A DNA stretch of 64,000 bases from Sedimenticola thiotaurini (GTDB taxonomy: Bacteria; Pseudomonadota; Gammaproteobacteria; Chromatiales; Chromatiaceae): contig NZ_CP011412.1 of assembly GCF_001007875.1 (NCBI RefSeq), forward strand, positions 1,240,001 through 1,304,000. Reading direction: 5' to 3'. The notes beneath the pieces were generated by a model. The model did no database searches. It was not told where the DNA came from and saw only the letters and a list, made by a program, of their open reading frames with translations. Made by a program: the position numbers and the translations under genes. This document shows, piece after piece, positions 1 to 8,035 of this stretch; the first letter of the stretch is position 1; each line of letters starts with the position of its first letter.

Positions 1-744
1 GATGTTTTGCGGGGCCTGGCCACCAAGCCGGGATTCCGGGGCCGGGTGCTGCTGGGGCGGTTTCTCTATCTGCTGCCACCGTCTCCACTGGGATACCGAG
101 CGTTGCAATCCCATCCCGTACCAGAAGGCGTGCGGGACGCCTACACCACCGGACTCCGCGCCATGCTGGACTGGGAACTCGCCACCGATGAACACGGCGA
201 CAAATATCCCCACTTGCTGCGTCTGAGCAATGACGCCTACGCAGAGTGGTTCAACTTTGCCCAGGCTATCGAGGTACAGATGCAACCGGGTCGGGAGCTG
301 GAGCACTTCACCGACTGGGCGGACAAGGCGCCGGGCGCGGCAGCACGCCTGGCCGGGGTGCTACACGGCATCAAGCACGCCCATGGTGCGCCATGGGAGG
401 CAGACATCACCGCCGATACCATGACCGCTGCCCTGGAGATCATGGCCGTCATCACCCGCCACAGCCTGGCGGCACTGAACATGATGGGGGCCGATCCCAC
501 CATTGCCGCCGCCCGGCTGGTGTGGAGCTGGATCGAGCGGGGCCGACTGGACCGATTCACCGTGCGCCAAGCCTTCAACGCCCTGCGCGGTACCTTCCCA
601 CGCGTCGCCATGTTGCGCGATGCCTTGGAGGCGTTGGGAGAACGGGGCTATCTGGAGGTAATTGAACCGCCCCGTGACGGACCCGGCCGTCCTCCTTCGC
701 CCATGGTGCGGGTGCGACCGGAGATAGCGAGGGGTTGGCAATGA
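1..744 (+). CDS. DUF3987 primase/helicase-like protein, C-terminal part
   Basis: The reading frame is open from the first base, so the N-terminus lies outside the window and only about 247 C-terminal residues are seen. The segment (GRFLYLLPPSPLGYR near its start, then a helical region ending in a winged-helix-like tail, ALEALGERGYLEVIE) resembles the C-terminal half of DUF3987 proteins. These are primase/helicase-like replication proteins common in integrative elements and phage satellites. The stop overlaps the next start as ATGA, so the genes are translationally coupled. The catalytic part is not visible, so the call rests on family resemblance and on the mobile-element context. Confidence 0.7.
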   Translation, partial: DVLRGLATKPGFRGRVLLGRFLYLLPPSPLGYRALQSHPVPEGVRDAYTTGLRAMLDWELATDEHGDKYPHLLRLSNDAYAEWFNFAQAIEVQMQPGRELEHFTDWADKAPGAAARLAGVLHGIKHAHGAPWEADITADTMTAALEIMAVITRHSLAALNMMGADPTIAAARLVWSWIERGRLDRFTVRQAFNALRGTFPRVAMLRDALEALGERGYLEVIEPPRDGPGRPPSPMVRVRPEIARGWQ

Positions 745-1358
745 GCTGGCGCGAAATCCTCGGGGTAACTTCTTCGACCGAAGCACCCTATACGCACAAT
801 TCGCAGAATGCGCAAAAAACCGCTGAACTGGGGAATTGTGCGGATATTGCGAATTCTGCGTATAGGAATTCAGAACAGCAAAGCTCCAAGCTGCTGGAGT
901 CCCTGTCCGATGCTTGCCGGGGACTCGACATCACACCCACTGAGGTGAAGGAAGCACTGGCACCGGAAGACATCGAGGACTGGCACGCCGGTACAATCAG
1001 CGTCGAAACCATGGCCACCTTCGCCCACTCACTGGTGCAACGCAGGGAGATGAAGCAGGGCAAACGCCCCGACCACTACACCGAGCAAGCCAACTGCCAG
1101 CACTGCGGCCCGATCTGGTCATGGTTCTCCGGCGAAGTACTGGGCTGCCCCTGGTGCTGGAACCGTACGGCCGACAAGCCGATACCGCGTCCCTGCTCCG
1201 TCCGCTGCAGCGATTGCATCCACTTCGAGCGGATCGACCATCCGCACCTTGGCCACTGCGCCAAAGGAGAGCCGGAAGCTATCTCCGGATTGTGGGACAC
1301 GGACCGGCACTATTGCGAACGTTTTTTACCAAGTCCACAGCAGGCCAACAACAACTAA
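741..1358 (+). CDS. cysteine-rich accessory protein of an integrative element
   Basis: The 205-residue protein starts at the ATG inside the ATGA overlap with the DUF3987 gene; an in-frame TTG six bases upstream is less likely. The N-terminal third is low complexity and Asn/Gln/Ala-rich (HNSQNAQKTAELGN). The C-terminal half has several Cys pairs (CQHCG, CPWCW, CSVRCSDC, then a His/Cys pair), which suggests one or two structural zinc sites. Similar proteins follow DUF3987 genes in proteobacterial integrative elements. No enzymatic function is recognised. The N-terminal coding region contains an imperfect inverted repeat, reported separately. Confidence 0.65.
   Translation: MSWREILGVTSSTEAPYTHNSQNAQKTAELGNCADIANSAYRNSEQQSSKLLESLSDACRGLDITPTEVKEALAPEDIEDWHAGTISVETMATFAHSLVQRREMKQGKRPDHYTEQANCQHCGPIWSWFSGEVLGCPWCWNRTADKPIPRPCSVRCSDCIHFERIDHPHLGHCAKGEPEAISGLWDTDRHYCERFLPSPQQANNN
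787..866. repeat. imperfect inverted repeat inside a coding region
   Basis: Arms of about 27 bases at 787-813 and 840-866 are largely reverse complements: both begin, on their own strand, with CCTATACGCA and continue with AATTCGCA. The arms are separated by 26 bases. The repeat encodes the Asn/Gln/Ala-rich segment of the cysteine-rich protein. Confidence 0.75.
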
Positions 1359-1431
1359 CCACGGCCCGCAAGGGCCGAAACAAAAAGGTGGATTTCCCAA
1401 ATGATTTCGGTAAAAAATTCTGGAGGTGAAC

Positions 1432-2052
1432 ATGGGCGGTATGGGTAGCGGACGGCGCTGGTACACTGAGCAAAAAGCCACAATTGAGGATTATCGATGG
1501 CTGGATGTTCGATATTTAAAGCGGCATGATCTGCTACTCCCCGGGCGATCGTGCACTATAAATTGGAGCCGAAATGGAATAGTAAATGGCACAATCAAAT
1601 TATCTGCTGAGCCAGACCGCGTTATTCTGGATTATCGATATTGCCGAGAGAATGAAAAATGGATATCAATGCACTATCCAATCGGCTTAACTTGGACCAA
1701 GTGCAATATAGGTGGGAAACGCCCTTGGTTTTTATGCCCTGCACAAGGCTGCAACCGCCGTGCCGCTATTCTCTATCTTGGCTCCAACATTTTTGCATGT
1801 CGTCACTGCTATAATCTTTCATACACCAGCCAGGGGGAAACCTGGGATGAGCGTGCAGCACGGCGGGCGGATCGAATCCGCGACAAGCTGGGGTGGGAGC
1901 CGGGTTTCCTCAACGGTAACGGTTGGAAGCCCAAGGGGATGCACTGGAACACTTTCGAGCGGCTGACCACCCAGCACGATGCCTTCGTGCAGCTTTCATT
2001 GGCTGGGATAGCGGAACGGCTGAACCTGCTGGGGGAATCGCTAGATGATTAG
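1432..2052 (+). CDS. zinc-ribbon protein of an integrative element, function unknown
   Basis: The 206-residue protein starts at ATG 1432, five bases after a GGAGGT ribosome-binding site; the upstream in-frame GTG overlaps that site and was rejected. The N-terminus is a Gly-rich MGGMGSGRR motif. The middle contains a four-cysteine pattern (CPAQGC about 20 residues before CRHC) that looks like a zinc ribbon. The C-terminus is basic and Arg-rich (DERAARRADRIRDKLGW). Proteins of this type are recurrent cargo of proteobacterial integrative elements, and the position after the two preceding genes fits. A role in DNA binding is only inference. The first half is more AT-rich than its surroundings. 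Confidence 0.7.
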   Translation: MGGMGSGRRWYTEQKATIEDYRWLDVRYLKRHDLLLPGRSCTINWSRNGIVNGTIKLSAEPDRVILDYRYCRENEKWISMHYPIGLTWTKCNIGGKRPWFLCPAQGCNRRAAILYLGSNIFACRHCYNLSYTSQGETWDERAARRADRIRDKLGWEPGFLNGNGWKPKGMHWNTFERLTTQHDAFVQLSLAGIAERLNLLGESLDD

Positions 2053-2170
2053 ATGTAAGATGGCTTAAACAACCAGCGGCGACCTATTGGACACGGGGGC
2101 AACATTGGGGGCAACTGCGCATGAATAAAAAGAGATTACCCTTAACTAACGGTTGGTTACAAATACTTTT

Positions 2171-2188
2171 CGGTAGTCCCCGCCACCA
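2171..2188 (+). other. possible attachment site: tRNA-3'-end-like sequence
   Basis: The bases CGGTAGTCCCCGCCACCA end in CCA and are followed at once by a strong terminator, as expected for the 3' end of a tRNA or tmRNA gene. No tRNA body precedes them; instead there is the last gene of an integrative element. This is what an attL/attR site looks like when an element has integrated into a tRNA gene. The tRNA identity cannot be determined, and the other att copy lies outside the window. Confidence 0.45.
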
Positions 2189-2189
2189 C

Positions 2190-2217
2190 AAGGGTCGCTA
2201 ACCAGCGACCCTTTTTT
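2190..2217 (+). terminator. intrinsic terminator, copy 1 of a duplicated sequence
   Basis: A perfect 10-bp stem (AAGGGTCGCT with AGCGACCCTT) closes an AACC tetraloop and is followed by a T-run. The same 29-base sequence recurs at 3876-3904. Confidence 0.85.
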
Positions 2218-2414
2218 CTTGCCTGTAATTAAAGCTCCACTACTATGAACCGTCCCGCCTCCACATTCAGGATGGATGGGATTGGTCATGGCCACCCTCG
2301 TTCGTCTACCCAAACGCTATTCAAAGGCAAGTTGCATCGGGGTTATCAAGTGTTATATTGCCGGCCACTATCCATGCGTTACATTCGCCACGTGGTTTCC
2401 GACATTATTACCAG

Positions 2415-2624
2415 ATGAAAGACGAACCCGCCCTTGGATATCGACCTGTAGCGTTGGTCGCCGAGCAAGAACAGTTCCAGCTACTCACCATGGGCGATAG
2501 GGTGAACAAGACCATTGTGATCCAGAACCTTGAAATTCGATTTGCCGCCGTTGCCCCGGCAGCAACAGTAAAGGAAGTCCGGGAACAACGCTTACAGGTT
2601 CCTGGGGTGACCTATGCGGCTTAA
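2415..2624 (+). CDS. small hypothetical protein coupled to ADP-ribosylglycohydrolase
   Basis: This is a 69-residue frame starting at ATG 2415, with an in-frame TTG at 2358 as a less likely alternative. Its stop lies 8 bases inside the next gene, so the two overlap by 11 bases, which suggests translational coupling. There is no clear ribosome-binding site and no recognised domain. The sequence is unlike a membrane or secreted protein. It could be a small partner of the hydrolase, or the overlap may be fortuitous. Confidence 0.45.
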   Translation: MKDEPALGYRPVALVAEQEQFQLLTMGDRVNKTIVIQNLEIRFAAVAPAATVKEVREQRLQVPGVTYAA

Positions 2625-3552
2625 GCGCGCCCAGGGCTGTCTTCTGGGTCAACTTGCCGGAGATGCGCTCGGCAGCCTGGTGGAGTTCCAGACACCGGAG
2701 GAGATTAAACATCGTTATCCGAAAGGTGTTCGGGAACTGGCCGATGGTGGCACCTGGAATACCCTTGCCGGTCAGCCGACCGATGATTCGGAAATGGCGC
2801 TGCTGTTGGCCCGGATGCTGACAGAGCGTGGAACCTATGACCCTGATGCTGCGCTTCAGGCCTACCAATTCTGGCTCGACTCCAATCCCTTTGACTGCGG
2901 CCTGACCATCTCCGATGGTCTTCGGGGGTGTCCAAACGTAGATAGCGAGGCCAATGGAGCCATGATGCGGATCAGCCCCCTCGGCATCTTGGGAGCCAAC
3001 CACCCGCTGGAGAAAGTCAGTGACTGGGCCATGCAGGACGCCGGGCTGACGCACCCCAATCTGGTCTGTCTGCAGGCAAACGCTCTTTTCGCCATGGCGA
3101 TTGCGCATGCCATTACATCCGGCTGTGAGGCTGACACGCTCTACCAAAATATCAATCAGTGGGCTGCCGACCTGGCCGTTGACCCGATCCTGATGCACGC
3201 CATTACTAAAGCTGCCGCCGCACCTCCCGCCGACTACGTCCAGCAACAGGGCTGGGTATTGACCGCGTTTCGCAACGCCCTGTGGCAACTGCTTAATGCC
3301 CCGAGCTTTGAAGCGGGCGTCGTCGATACGGTGATGCGGGGTGGTGACACCGATACCAATGCGGCCATTTGCGGTGCGCTTTTGGGCGCGGTGTACGGCC
3401 TGGACGCCATACCCGCCCAATGGGTCGACCAGGTTCTGAACTGCCGCCCAAAAGCCGGACATCCCGGCGTCCATCGACCACGCCCCGAGTGTTTCTGGCC
3501 GGTGGATGCGTTGGAACTGGCGACGCAACTGATTTCAACAGGAACCCAGTAG
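2614..3552 (+). CDS. ADP-ribosylglycohydrolase family protein
   Basis: The 312-residue protein belongs to the DraG/ARH family, which removes ADP-ribose from proteins, nucleic acids or small molecules using a dinuclear Mg/Mn centre. The conserved metal-binding elements are present: GQLAGDALGSLVEF near residue 9, TDDSEMALLLAR near residue 53, and GDTDTNAAICGALLGA near residue 244. The length is normal for the family. No nif genes or DraT are nearby, so a nitrogenase role is not supported. The setting beside an integrative element, with two small coupled genes, fits a toxin-antidote or defence accessory role, but no ADP-ribosyltransferase is visible. The substrate is unknown. Confidence 0.88.
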   Translation: MRLKRAQGCLLGQLAGDALGSLVEFQTPEEIKHRYPKGVRELADGGTWNTLAGQPTDDSEMALLLARMLTERGTYDPDAALQAYQFWLDSNPFDCGLTISDGLRGCPNVDSEANGAMMRISPLGILGANHPLEKVSDWAMQDAGLTHPNLVCLQANALFAMAIAHAITSGCEADTLYQNINQWAADLAVDPILMHAITKAAAAPPADYVQQQGWVLTAFRNALWQLLNAPSFEAGVVDTVMRGGDTDTNAAICGALLGAVYGLDAIPAQWVDQVLNCRPKAGHPGVHRPRPECFWPVDALELATQLISTGTQ

Positions 3553-3562
3553 ACCGGCGGCA

Positions 3563-3850
3563 ATGACGCCAAACAAACCAGGATCACCACGTCTTGTGCC
3601 CCACGCCGCGAACGGCTGGGACGTCAACAAAGGCGGTGCGGCCCACAGCAACCGCCACTTCGATAAGAAACGGGATGCGGTCGATGCCGGGGTCAAGATC
3701 AGCCTGAACCAAGGCACCCAGCTCTACAACGGCAAGGACGGGAAGAATCCTGATCCCCGAAGGGATGATGCCCGGGTTCAATTTGAGCACCGTTTCGGAG
3801 ACAACCGACCTCCGGTGCCGGAAAATCTAGGGAAAAAATCATTTCTCTGA
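3563..3850 (+). CDS. DUF2188 domain protein
   Basis: The 95-residue protein starts 10 bases after the hydrolase stop and so is probably cotranscribed with it. Residues 10-70 match the DUF2188 pattern: a basic VPHAANGWDVNKGG start, a helix with regularly spaced basic and acidic residues, then a strand-turn (TQLYNGKDGK) and a charged tail. DUF2188 proteins are small, soluble and of unknown function. Nothing catalytic is visible. It is the last gene before the second copy of the duplicated terminator. Confidence 0.65.
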   Translation: MTPNKPGSPRLVPHAANGWDVNKGGAAHSNRHFDKKRDAVDAGVKISLNQGTQLYNGKDGKNPDPRRDDARVQFEHRFGDNRPPVPENLGKKSFL

Positions 3851-3878
3851 TCGGGTTGGAGCACCCTCCACATATCAC

Positions 3879-3904
3879 AAGGGTCGCTAACCAGCGACCC
3901 TTTT
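3879..3904 (+). terminator. intrinsic terminator, copy 2 of a duplicated sequence
   Basis: The stem and loop are identical to those at 2190-2217 (AAGGGTCGCT, loop AACC, AGCGACCCTT), followed by TTTT. The two copies share CACAAGGG at the 5' side but differ outside the 29 bases. This copy ends the ADP-ribosylglycohydrolase cassette. Confidence 0.85.
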
Positions 3905-3961
3905 CCCTTCCTGCCCAGAATCACCATACCCGATTAAGTCACCTGATACGGTACCCAACAG

Positions 3962-4336
3962 CTACAGATCGGTCCGGCAGTAAGACGGCTCCCCCGGCTT
4001 GATCATCAGCGGAGCCGTTAAGGGTGCGCCGTTGGTCTGGCAGACATTGACGTCCACTCGGAAACCGGCGGGATGGATTACGCCACCGGGACGCATACCT
4101 TTGCAGGTAAAGCCGGTCGCGCAATCGGGCCAACGGCCGGCGCTTGGATTGTAGTGTTCTATGGGTGAGTTACAGCAGCATCCCGCGCCGCTGCAGTTGG
4201 GGATGGTTGCTGTGGTGCTGGTTGGCGTTGTATGGAAGCAGCCAGTCAGGGTGGTGAGCATGAAAACGGCCAAGCCCCACCCCGCCATGGATCTACCCGA
4301 AACTGCGTATCCTGCACTATCAGTTGCTGCACACAT
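3962..4336 (-). CDS. cysteine-rich putative lipoprotein
   Basis: The 124-residue protein starts at an ATG preceded by a good GGAGGT site six bases upstream. A hydrophobic stretch (GWGLAVFMLTTLTGC) ends in a lipobox-like LTGC near residue 33, so the mature protein would be a lipoprotein of about 90 residues. The n-region before the hydrophobic stretch is unusually long; a second ATG at 4288 would give a more ordinary signal peptide but has no ribosome-binding site. The mature part has seven or eight cysteines, including CSGAGCCC, which suggests disulfides in the periplasm. No family is recognised. Confidence 0.55.
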   Translation of the reverse strand: MCAATDSAGYAVSGRSMAGWGLAVFMLTTLTGCFHTTPTSTTATIPNCSGAGCCCNSPIEHYNPSAGRWPDCATGFTCKGMRPGGVIHPAGFRVDVNVCQTNGAPLTAPLMIKPGEPSYCRTDL

Positions 4337-4763
4337 TTTCTGACCTCCCTGGGAGTGATGCCCGCCGACCCGGCCAGCCCGGTTTTTGCCCTGTATCCAC
4401 CCGAAGTTGGCCTGTAAACGGCGGGTTACAGGTAACTATAGCGTCTGATGGAGCTTGCCGATCTGGCCGCCACACCCTCAACTGTGGTAGCATCGCGCCC
4501 GTTTTACAGTTAAACAAAGCAGTCTGCAGGATCAAAAATCGGTTCACGAACGCGGGATCACGCTAAGATCATCACCACCCATGGGTGGTGTGCTCACCCA
4601 CTCCCTCTCCAGTTGATTTAAAAACCAGCCGATACTCCAGCGCCCCATGATGCCCATGGGCTGGCGCTGCCTGCACCCCGTAATTTGGCCATAGCGTCAG
4701 ACCAGGCGGCCTGTCAGAACGCCGCCAAAGGGATTCATTGACACAGGATTTTGGAAGTTGTTT
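4337..4763. other. intergenic region with an 18-bp palindrome
   Basis: No gene is supported here. The region separates the divergent lipoprotein and SulP genes and should hold both promoters. The one clear signal is the perfect palindrome CACCACCCATGGGTGGTG at 4573-4590. Confidence 0.5.
4573..4590. promoter_or_regulatory. 18-bp perfect palindrome, candidate operator
   Basis: CACCACCCATGGGTGGTG is self-complementary over its whole length and lies about 175 bases before the SulP start. With no loop and no T-run it is a poor terminator, so a binding site for a dimeric regulator is the better guess. The regulator is unknown. Confidence 0.4.
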
Positions 4764-6242
4764 ATGGTTGTGACATTCAGAAATAGCTGGCTCAGTAACA
4801 TCCGCGGTGACCTGTTGGCGGGTCTGGTGGTAGCGCTGGCCCTGATTCCCGAGGCGATCGCCTTCTCCATCATTGCTGGGGTCGATCCTAAAGTGGGCCT
4901 CTACGCCTCGTTCTGTATCGCGGTGGTGACCGCCTTTGTGGGCGGACGACCCGGCATGATCTCCGCCGCCACCGGTGCCATGGCGCTGGTGATGGTCACC
5001 CTGGTGCGGGAGCATGGTCTGGAGTACCTGCTGGCAGCAACCCTGCTCACCGGCCTGCTGCAGATCCTCGCCGGTTATCTCCGGCTGGGCTCCCTGATGC
5101 GCTTTGTCTCCCGCTCGGTGGTGACCGGTTTCGTCAACGCCCTGGCGATCCTGATCTTCATCGCCCAGTTGCCGGAGTTGACCAACGTCACCTGGCATGT
5201 CTACGCCATGACCGCCGGCGGGCTTGGCATCATCTATCTGTTCCCCTACCTCACCCGTGCCATCCCCTCACCCCTGGTGACCATTGTGGTGCTGACCGCC
5301 GTGGCTATTGGCCTGGATCTGGATATTCGCACCGTGGGAGACATGGGCCAGTTACCGGATACCCTGCCGGTTTTTCTCTGGCCGGACGTGCCACTGACCC
5401 TGGAAACCCTGACCATTATCCTTCCCTATTCCGCCTCGCTGGCGGTAGTGGGACTGCTGGAGTCCCTGATGACCGCCACCATCATTGACGACCTGACCGA
5501 TACCGGCAGCAACAAAAACCGCGAGTGTAAAGGCCAGGGTGTGGCCAATATCACCTCCGGCCTGTTGGGCGGCATGGCCGGTTGCGCCATGATCGGCCAG
5601 TCGGTGATCAATGTAAGATCGGGTGGCCGCACCCGGCTGTCCACCTTGACCGCCGGCGTGGCGCTGTTGCTGCTGGTGGTATTCCTGGGGGACTGGGTGG
5701 CACACATCCCGATGGCAGCACTGGTGGCGGTGATGATCATGGTCTCCATCGGCACCTTCAGCTGGGACTCTCTGCGCAATCTGAAGAAACACCCGCTCAG
5801 CACCAATATTGTCATGACCACCACGGTACTGGTGGTGGTGCTCACCCATAACCTCGCCTATGGCGTGTTTGTCGGGGTACTGCTGGCGGCTATGTTCTTC
5901 GCCAACAAAGTGGCCCAGTTCAAGCATGTACGGTCACAACTGAGCGAGGATGGTACGCTGCGTACTTACCAGGTAGTGGGCCAGGTGTTCTTCGCCTCGG
6001 CGGAAAAGTTTGTCGAGTTCTTTGACTTCAAGGAAGTGGTGGATAAAGTAGTCATCGACCTGCACCAGGCGCACTTCTGGGACATCACTGCGGTCGCGGC
6101 ACTGGACAAGGTAGTGCTCAAGTTCCGCCGCGAAGGGACCGAGGTGGAGCTGACCGGACTCAATGAAGCGAGTGCCACCGTGGTTGACCGATTCGCCGTG
6201 CACGACGATCCGACCGCCGTTGAAAAGCTGATGAACCATTGA
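4764..6242 (+). CDS. SulP family anion transporter with STAS domain
   Basis: The 492-residue inner-membrane protein starts at ATG 4764 with GGAAG six bases upstream; an in-frame TTG at 4758 was rejected. It has the SulP/SLC26 layout: an N-terminal signature ([19 protein letters not shown]), about 10-12 membrane segments up to roughly residue 385, then a short cytoplasmic STAS domain (residues 390-485). SulP carriers move sulfate, bicarbonate or other anions, often with Na+ or H+; the substrate cannot be read from sequence. In a sulfur oxidiser both sulfate export and bicarbonate uptake are plausible. A tandem UspA gene starts 15 bases after the stop, an arrangement often seen with SulP genes. 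Confidence 0.9.
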   Translation: MVVTFRNSWLSNIRGDLLAGLVVALALIPEAIAFSIIAGVDPKVGLYASFCIAVVTAFVGGRPGMISAATGAMALVMVTLVREHGLEYLLAATLLTGLLQILAGYLRLGSLMRFVSRSVVTGFVNALAILIFIAQLPELTNVTWHVYAMTAGGLGIIYLFPYLTRAIPSPLVTIVVLTAVAIGLDLDIRTVGDMGQLPDTLPVFLWPDVPLTLETLTIILPYSASLAVVGLLESLMTATIIDDLTDTGSNKNRECKGQGVANITSGLLGGMAGCAMIGQSVINVRSGGRTRLSTLTAGVALLLLVVFLGDWVAHIPMAALVAVMIMVSIGTFSWDSLRNLKKHPLSTNIVMTTTVLVVVLTHNLAYGVFVGVLLAAMFFANKVAQFKHVRSQLSEDGTLRTYQVVGQVFFASAEKFVEFFDFKEVVDKVVIDLHQAHFWDITAVAALDKVVLKFRREGTEVELTGLNEASATVVDRFAVHDDPTAVEKLMNH

Positions 6243-6257
6243 TCAAGGAGTACTCCG

Positions 6258-7100
6258 ATGACCCAAGTGATCGCCTGTATTGACGGCACCAATATCTCAC
6301 CGGCTGTTTGTGACTACGCCGTGTGGGCCAGCCTGCGGATTGATGCCCCATTGGAATTCCTTCATGTGCTGGACAAATCAGAGTACCCGACCGAGACCAA
6401 TCTCAGCGGTAACATCGGCCTGGGCAGCCGGGAAGCCCTGCTGGATGAACTGGCGGCACTGGATGAACAGCGGGGCAAACTGGCGCTGAAACAGGGCAAA
6501 CTGGTGCTGGAGGCGGCCCGGGAGCGGGCCATCTCCCAGGGCATGGCAACACCGGGCAGCCGGCAGCGCCACGGTAACCTGGTGGAGACACTGATCGAGA
6601 TGGAGTCCGATATCCGGCTGCTGATCATGGGCAAACATGATGACCACCTGAGCCAGCATATCGGCAGCCGCCTGGAGAACGTGGTGCGTACCCTGCACCG
6701 CCCGATCCTTATTACCACCGCCAGCTTCAAAGCCCCGCAACGGTTCATGATCGCCTTTGACGGCAGTCCCACTACCCGCAAGGGTGTGGAGATGGTGGCC
6801 GACAGCCCGCTGTTTAAGGGACTGCCCTGCCATCTGGTGATGGTGGGAACAGCGAGTGATTCGGCACAGGCCCAGCTCGATTGGGCCAGCACCACCCTTG
6901 AGGGAGCCGGCTTCCAGACTGAAGCCGAAATTCTGGACGGAGAGGTGGAACGGGTACTGTGTGACTACCGGGCCAACCACAACATCGACCTGCTGGTGAT
7001 GGGCGCCTATGGCCATTCGGTGATCCGCCGCTTTCTGGTCGGCAGCACCACCACCAACGTGATACGCAACGCCTCCGTGCCGGTACTTCTGCTACGTTAG
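6258..7100 (+). CDS. universal stress protein with two UspA domains
   Basis: The 280-residue protein starts eight bases after an AAGGAG site. It contains two UspA folds (about 1-150 and 155-280). The second keeps the nucleotide-binding signature [17 protein letters not shown], typical of ATP-binding UspA proteins; the first has a degenerate version ([13 protein letters not shown]). It is soluble and cytoplasmic. Its coupling to the SulP gene suggests that it modulates or senses the state of that transporter, but this is inferred from context only. It converges on the alpha-E gene, with stops 13 bases apart. Confidence 0.9.
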   Translation: MTQVIACIDGTNISPAVCDYAVWASLRIDAPLEFLHVLDKSEYPTETNLSGNIGLGSREALLDELAALDEQRGKLALKQGKLVLEAARERAISQGMATPGSRQRHGNLVETLIEMESDIRLLIMGKHDDHLSQHIGSRLENVVRTLHRPILITTASFKAPQRFMIAFDGSPTTRKGVEMVADSPLFKGLPCHLVMVGTASDSAQAQLDWASTTLEGAGFQTEAEILDGEVERVLCDYRANHNIDLLVMGAYGHSVIRRFLVGSTTTNVIRNASVPVLLLR

Positions 7101-7113
7101 AGCGCGATAGGGA

Positions 7114-8034
7114 CTACTGGAAGTAGGTCTGGGTGATGGACTGGTGGAGTTCCGCCATACCAACCTGGAGTTCATCGATAAACTGGTGCAGTTCATCCTG
7201 CTGCAGAATCGCCTGGTCGGCACGCAACACCTTTTTGCCAACCTCGTTAAGCAGTGTAATGGCATCCTCATTGCGCGGCAGCCCCTGCAGACAACTCTTC
7301 ACCTGCAGCAGACAGTGGAAAAAAGAGCGGGGAAACTGCTTATCCTTGAGCAGGAACTTGAGCACATCCCGCCGCCGGACCCGCACCTGGATAGTGCGGC
7401 GATACATCTGATAAGCCGAGAGGGATTTGAGCACGCTCATCCACTGGATATTATCAAACGGGCTCAGGCCCTCGTGCTCCTCCAGCAGGTTGGCCGAGCG
7501 CACATCGATTATGCGGGTGGTCATCTCAGCCCGTTCCAGATTGCGTCCCATGCGCAGGATCTCGTAACCCACATCATGCAGCATGGTACCGGCCAGCAGA
7601 CCGGTCATGGTCTGGGTGCCCTGAACGATACGCTTGAGATAATCGTAACGACCCCGCTTCGAATAGCCACTGACGGCGTTGCTCTTAGCCATCAGGTAGA
7701 GGTCGTTGATCTGCTCCCACCCCTCCCGGGGAATGATGTCGCGGATAGTCCGGGCATTCTCCCGGGCCATCTGCAGTGACTGGATGATTGAGCAGGGACT
7801 CTTGGGATCGGCAATCAGAAACTTGAGGACGGTACGCTCATTGACCTCATCGTAGTGTTCCAGAAAATACTCCTCGGTGCCGAGGATCTCCATAATCGGC
7901 TGCCAACCCGGCTGCAGTCCCTTGGGCAGATCCAGCAACAGGTTGGTATTGACCATGATCAGACGCGCAGTATTTTCCGCACGTTCCACATAGCGGGCCA
8001 TCCAGTAGATATTTTCCGCCACCCGTGACAGCAT
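7114..8034 (-). CDS. alpha-E domain protein (DUF403)
   Basis: The 306-residue, largely helical protein has the alpha-E hallmark N-terminus MLSRVAENIYWMARYVERAE. It lies one base after the stop of the circularly permuted ATP-grasp gene and forms an operon with it. Alpha-E proteins nearly always accompany this kind of ATP-grasp enzyme, often with a transglutaminase-like protein and Anbu. Comparative genomics has linked the set to making or removing a peptide-like product. The biochemical role of alpha-E itself is unknown. No transglutaminase gene is present in this copy. Confidence 0.92.
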   Translation of the reverse strand: MLSRVAENIYWMARYVERAENTARLIMVNTNLLLDLPKGLQPGWQPIMEILGTEEYFLEHYDEVNERTVLKFLIADPKSPCSIIQSLQMARENARTIRDIIPREGWEQINDLYLMAKSNAVSGYSKRGRYDYLKRIVQGTQTMTGLLAGTMLHDVGYEILRMGRNLERAEMTTRIIDVRSANLLEEHEGLSPFDNIQWMSVLKSLSAYQMYRRTIQVRVRRRDVLKFLLKDKQFPRSFFHCLLQVKSCLQGLPRNEDAITLLNEVGKKVLRADQAILQQDELHQFIDELQVGMAELHQSITQTYFQ

Positions 8035-8035
8035 G

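Larger units (their letters stand above)
2053..2414. other. intergenic junction: end of integrative element
   Basis: No convincing gene is seen here. The stretch holds a direct repeat of GGGGGCAAC (near 2095-2115), the tRNA-3'-end-like sequence, the terminator described below, and then about 200 bases without recognisable signals before the small gene at 2415. Confidence 0.5.
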
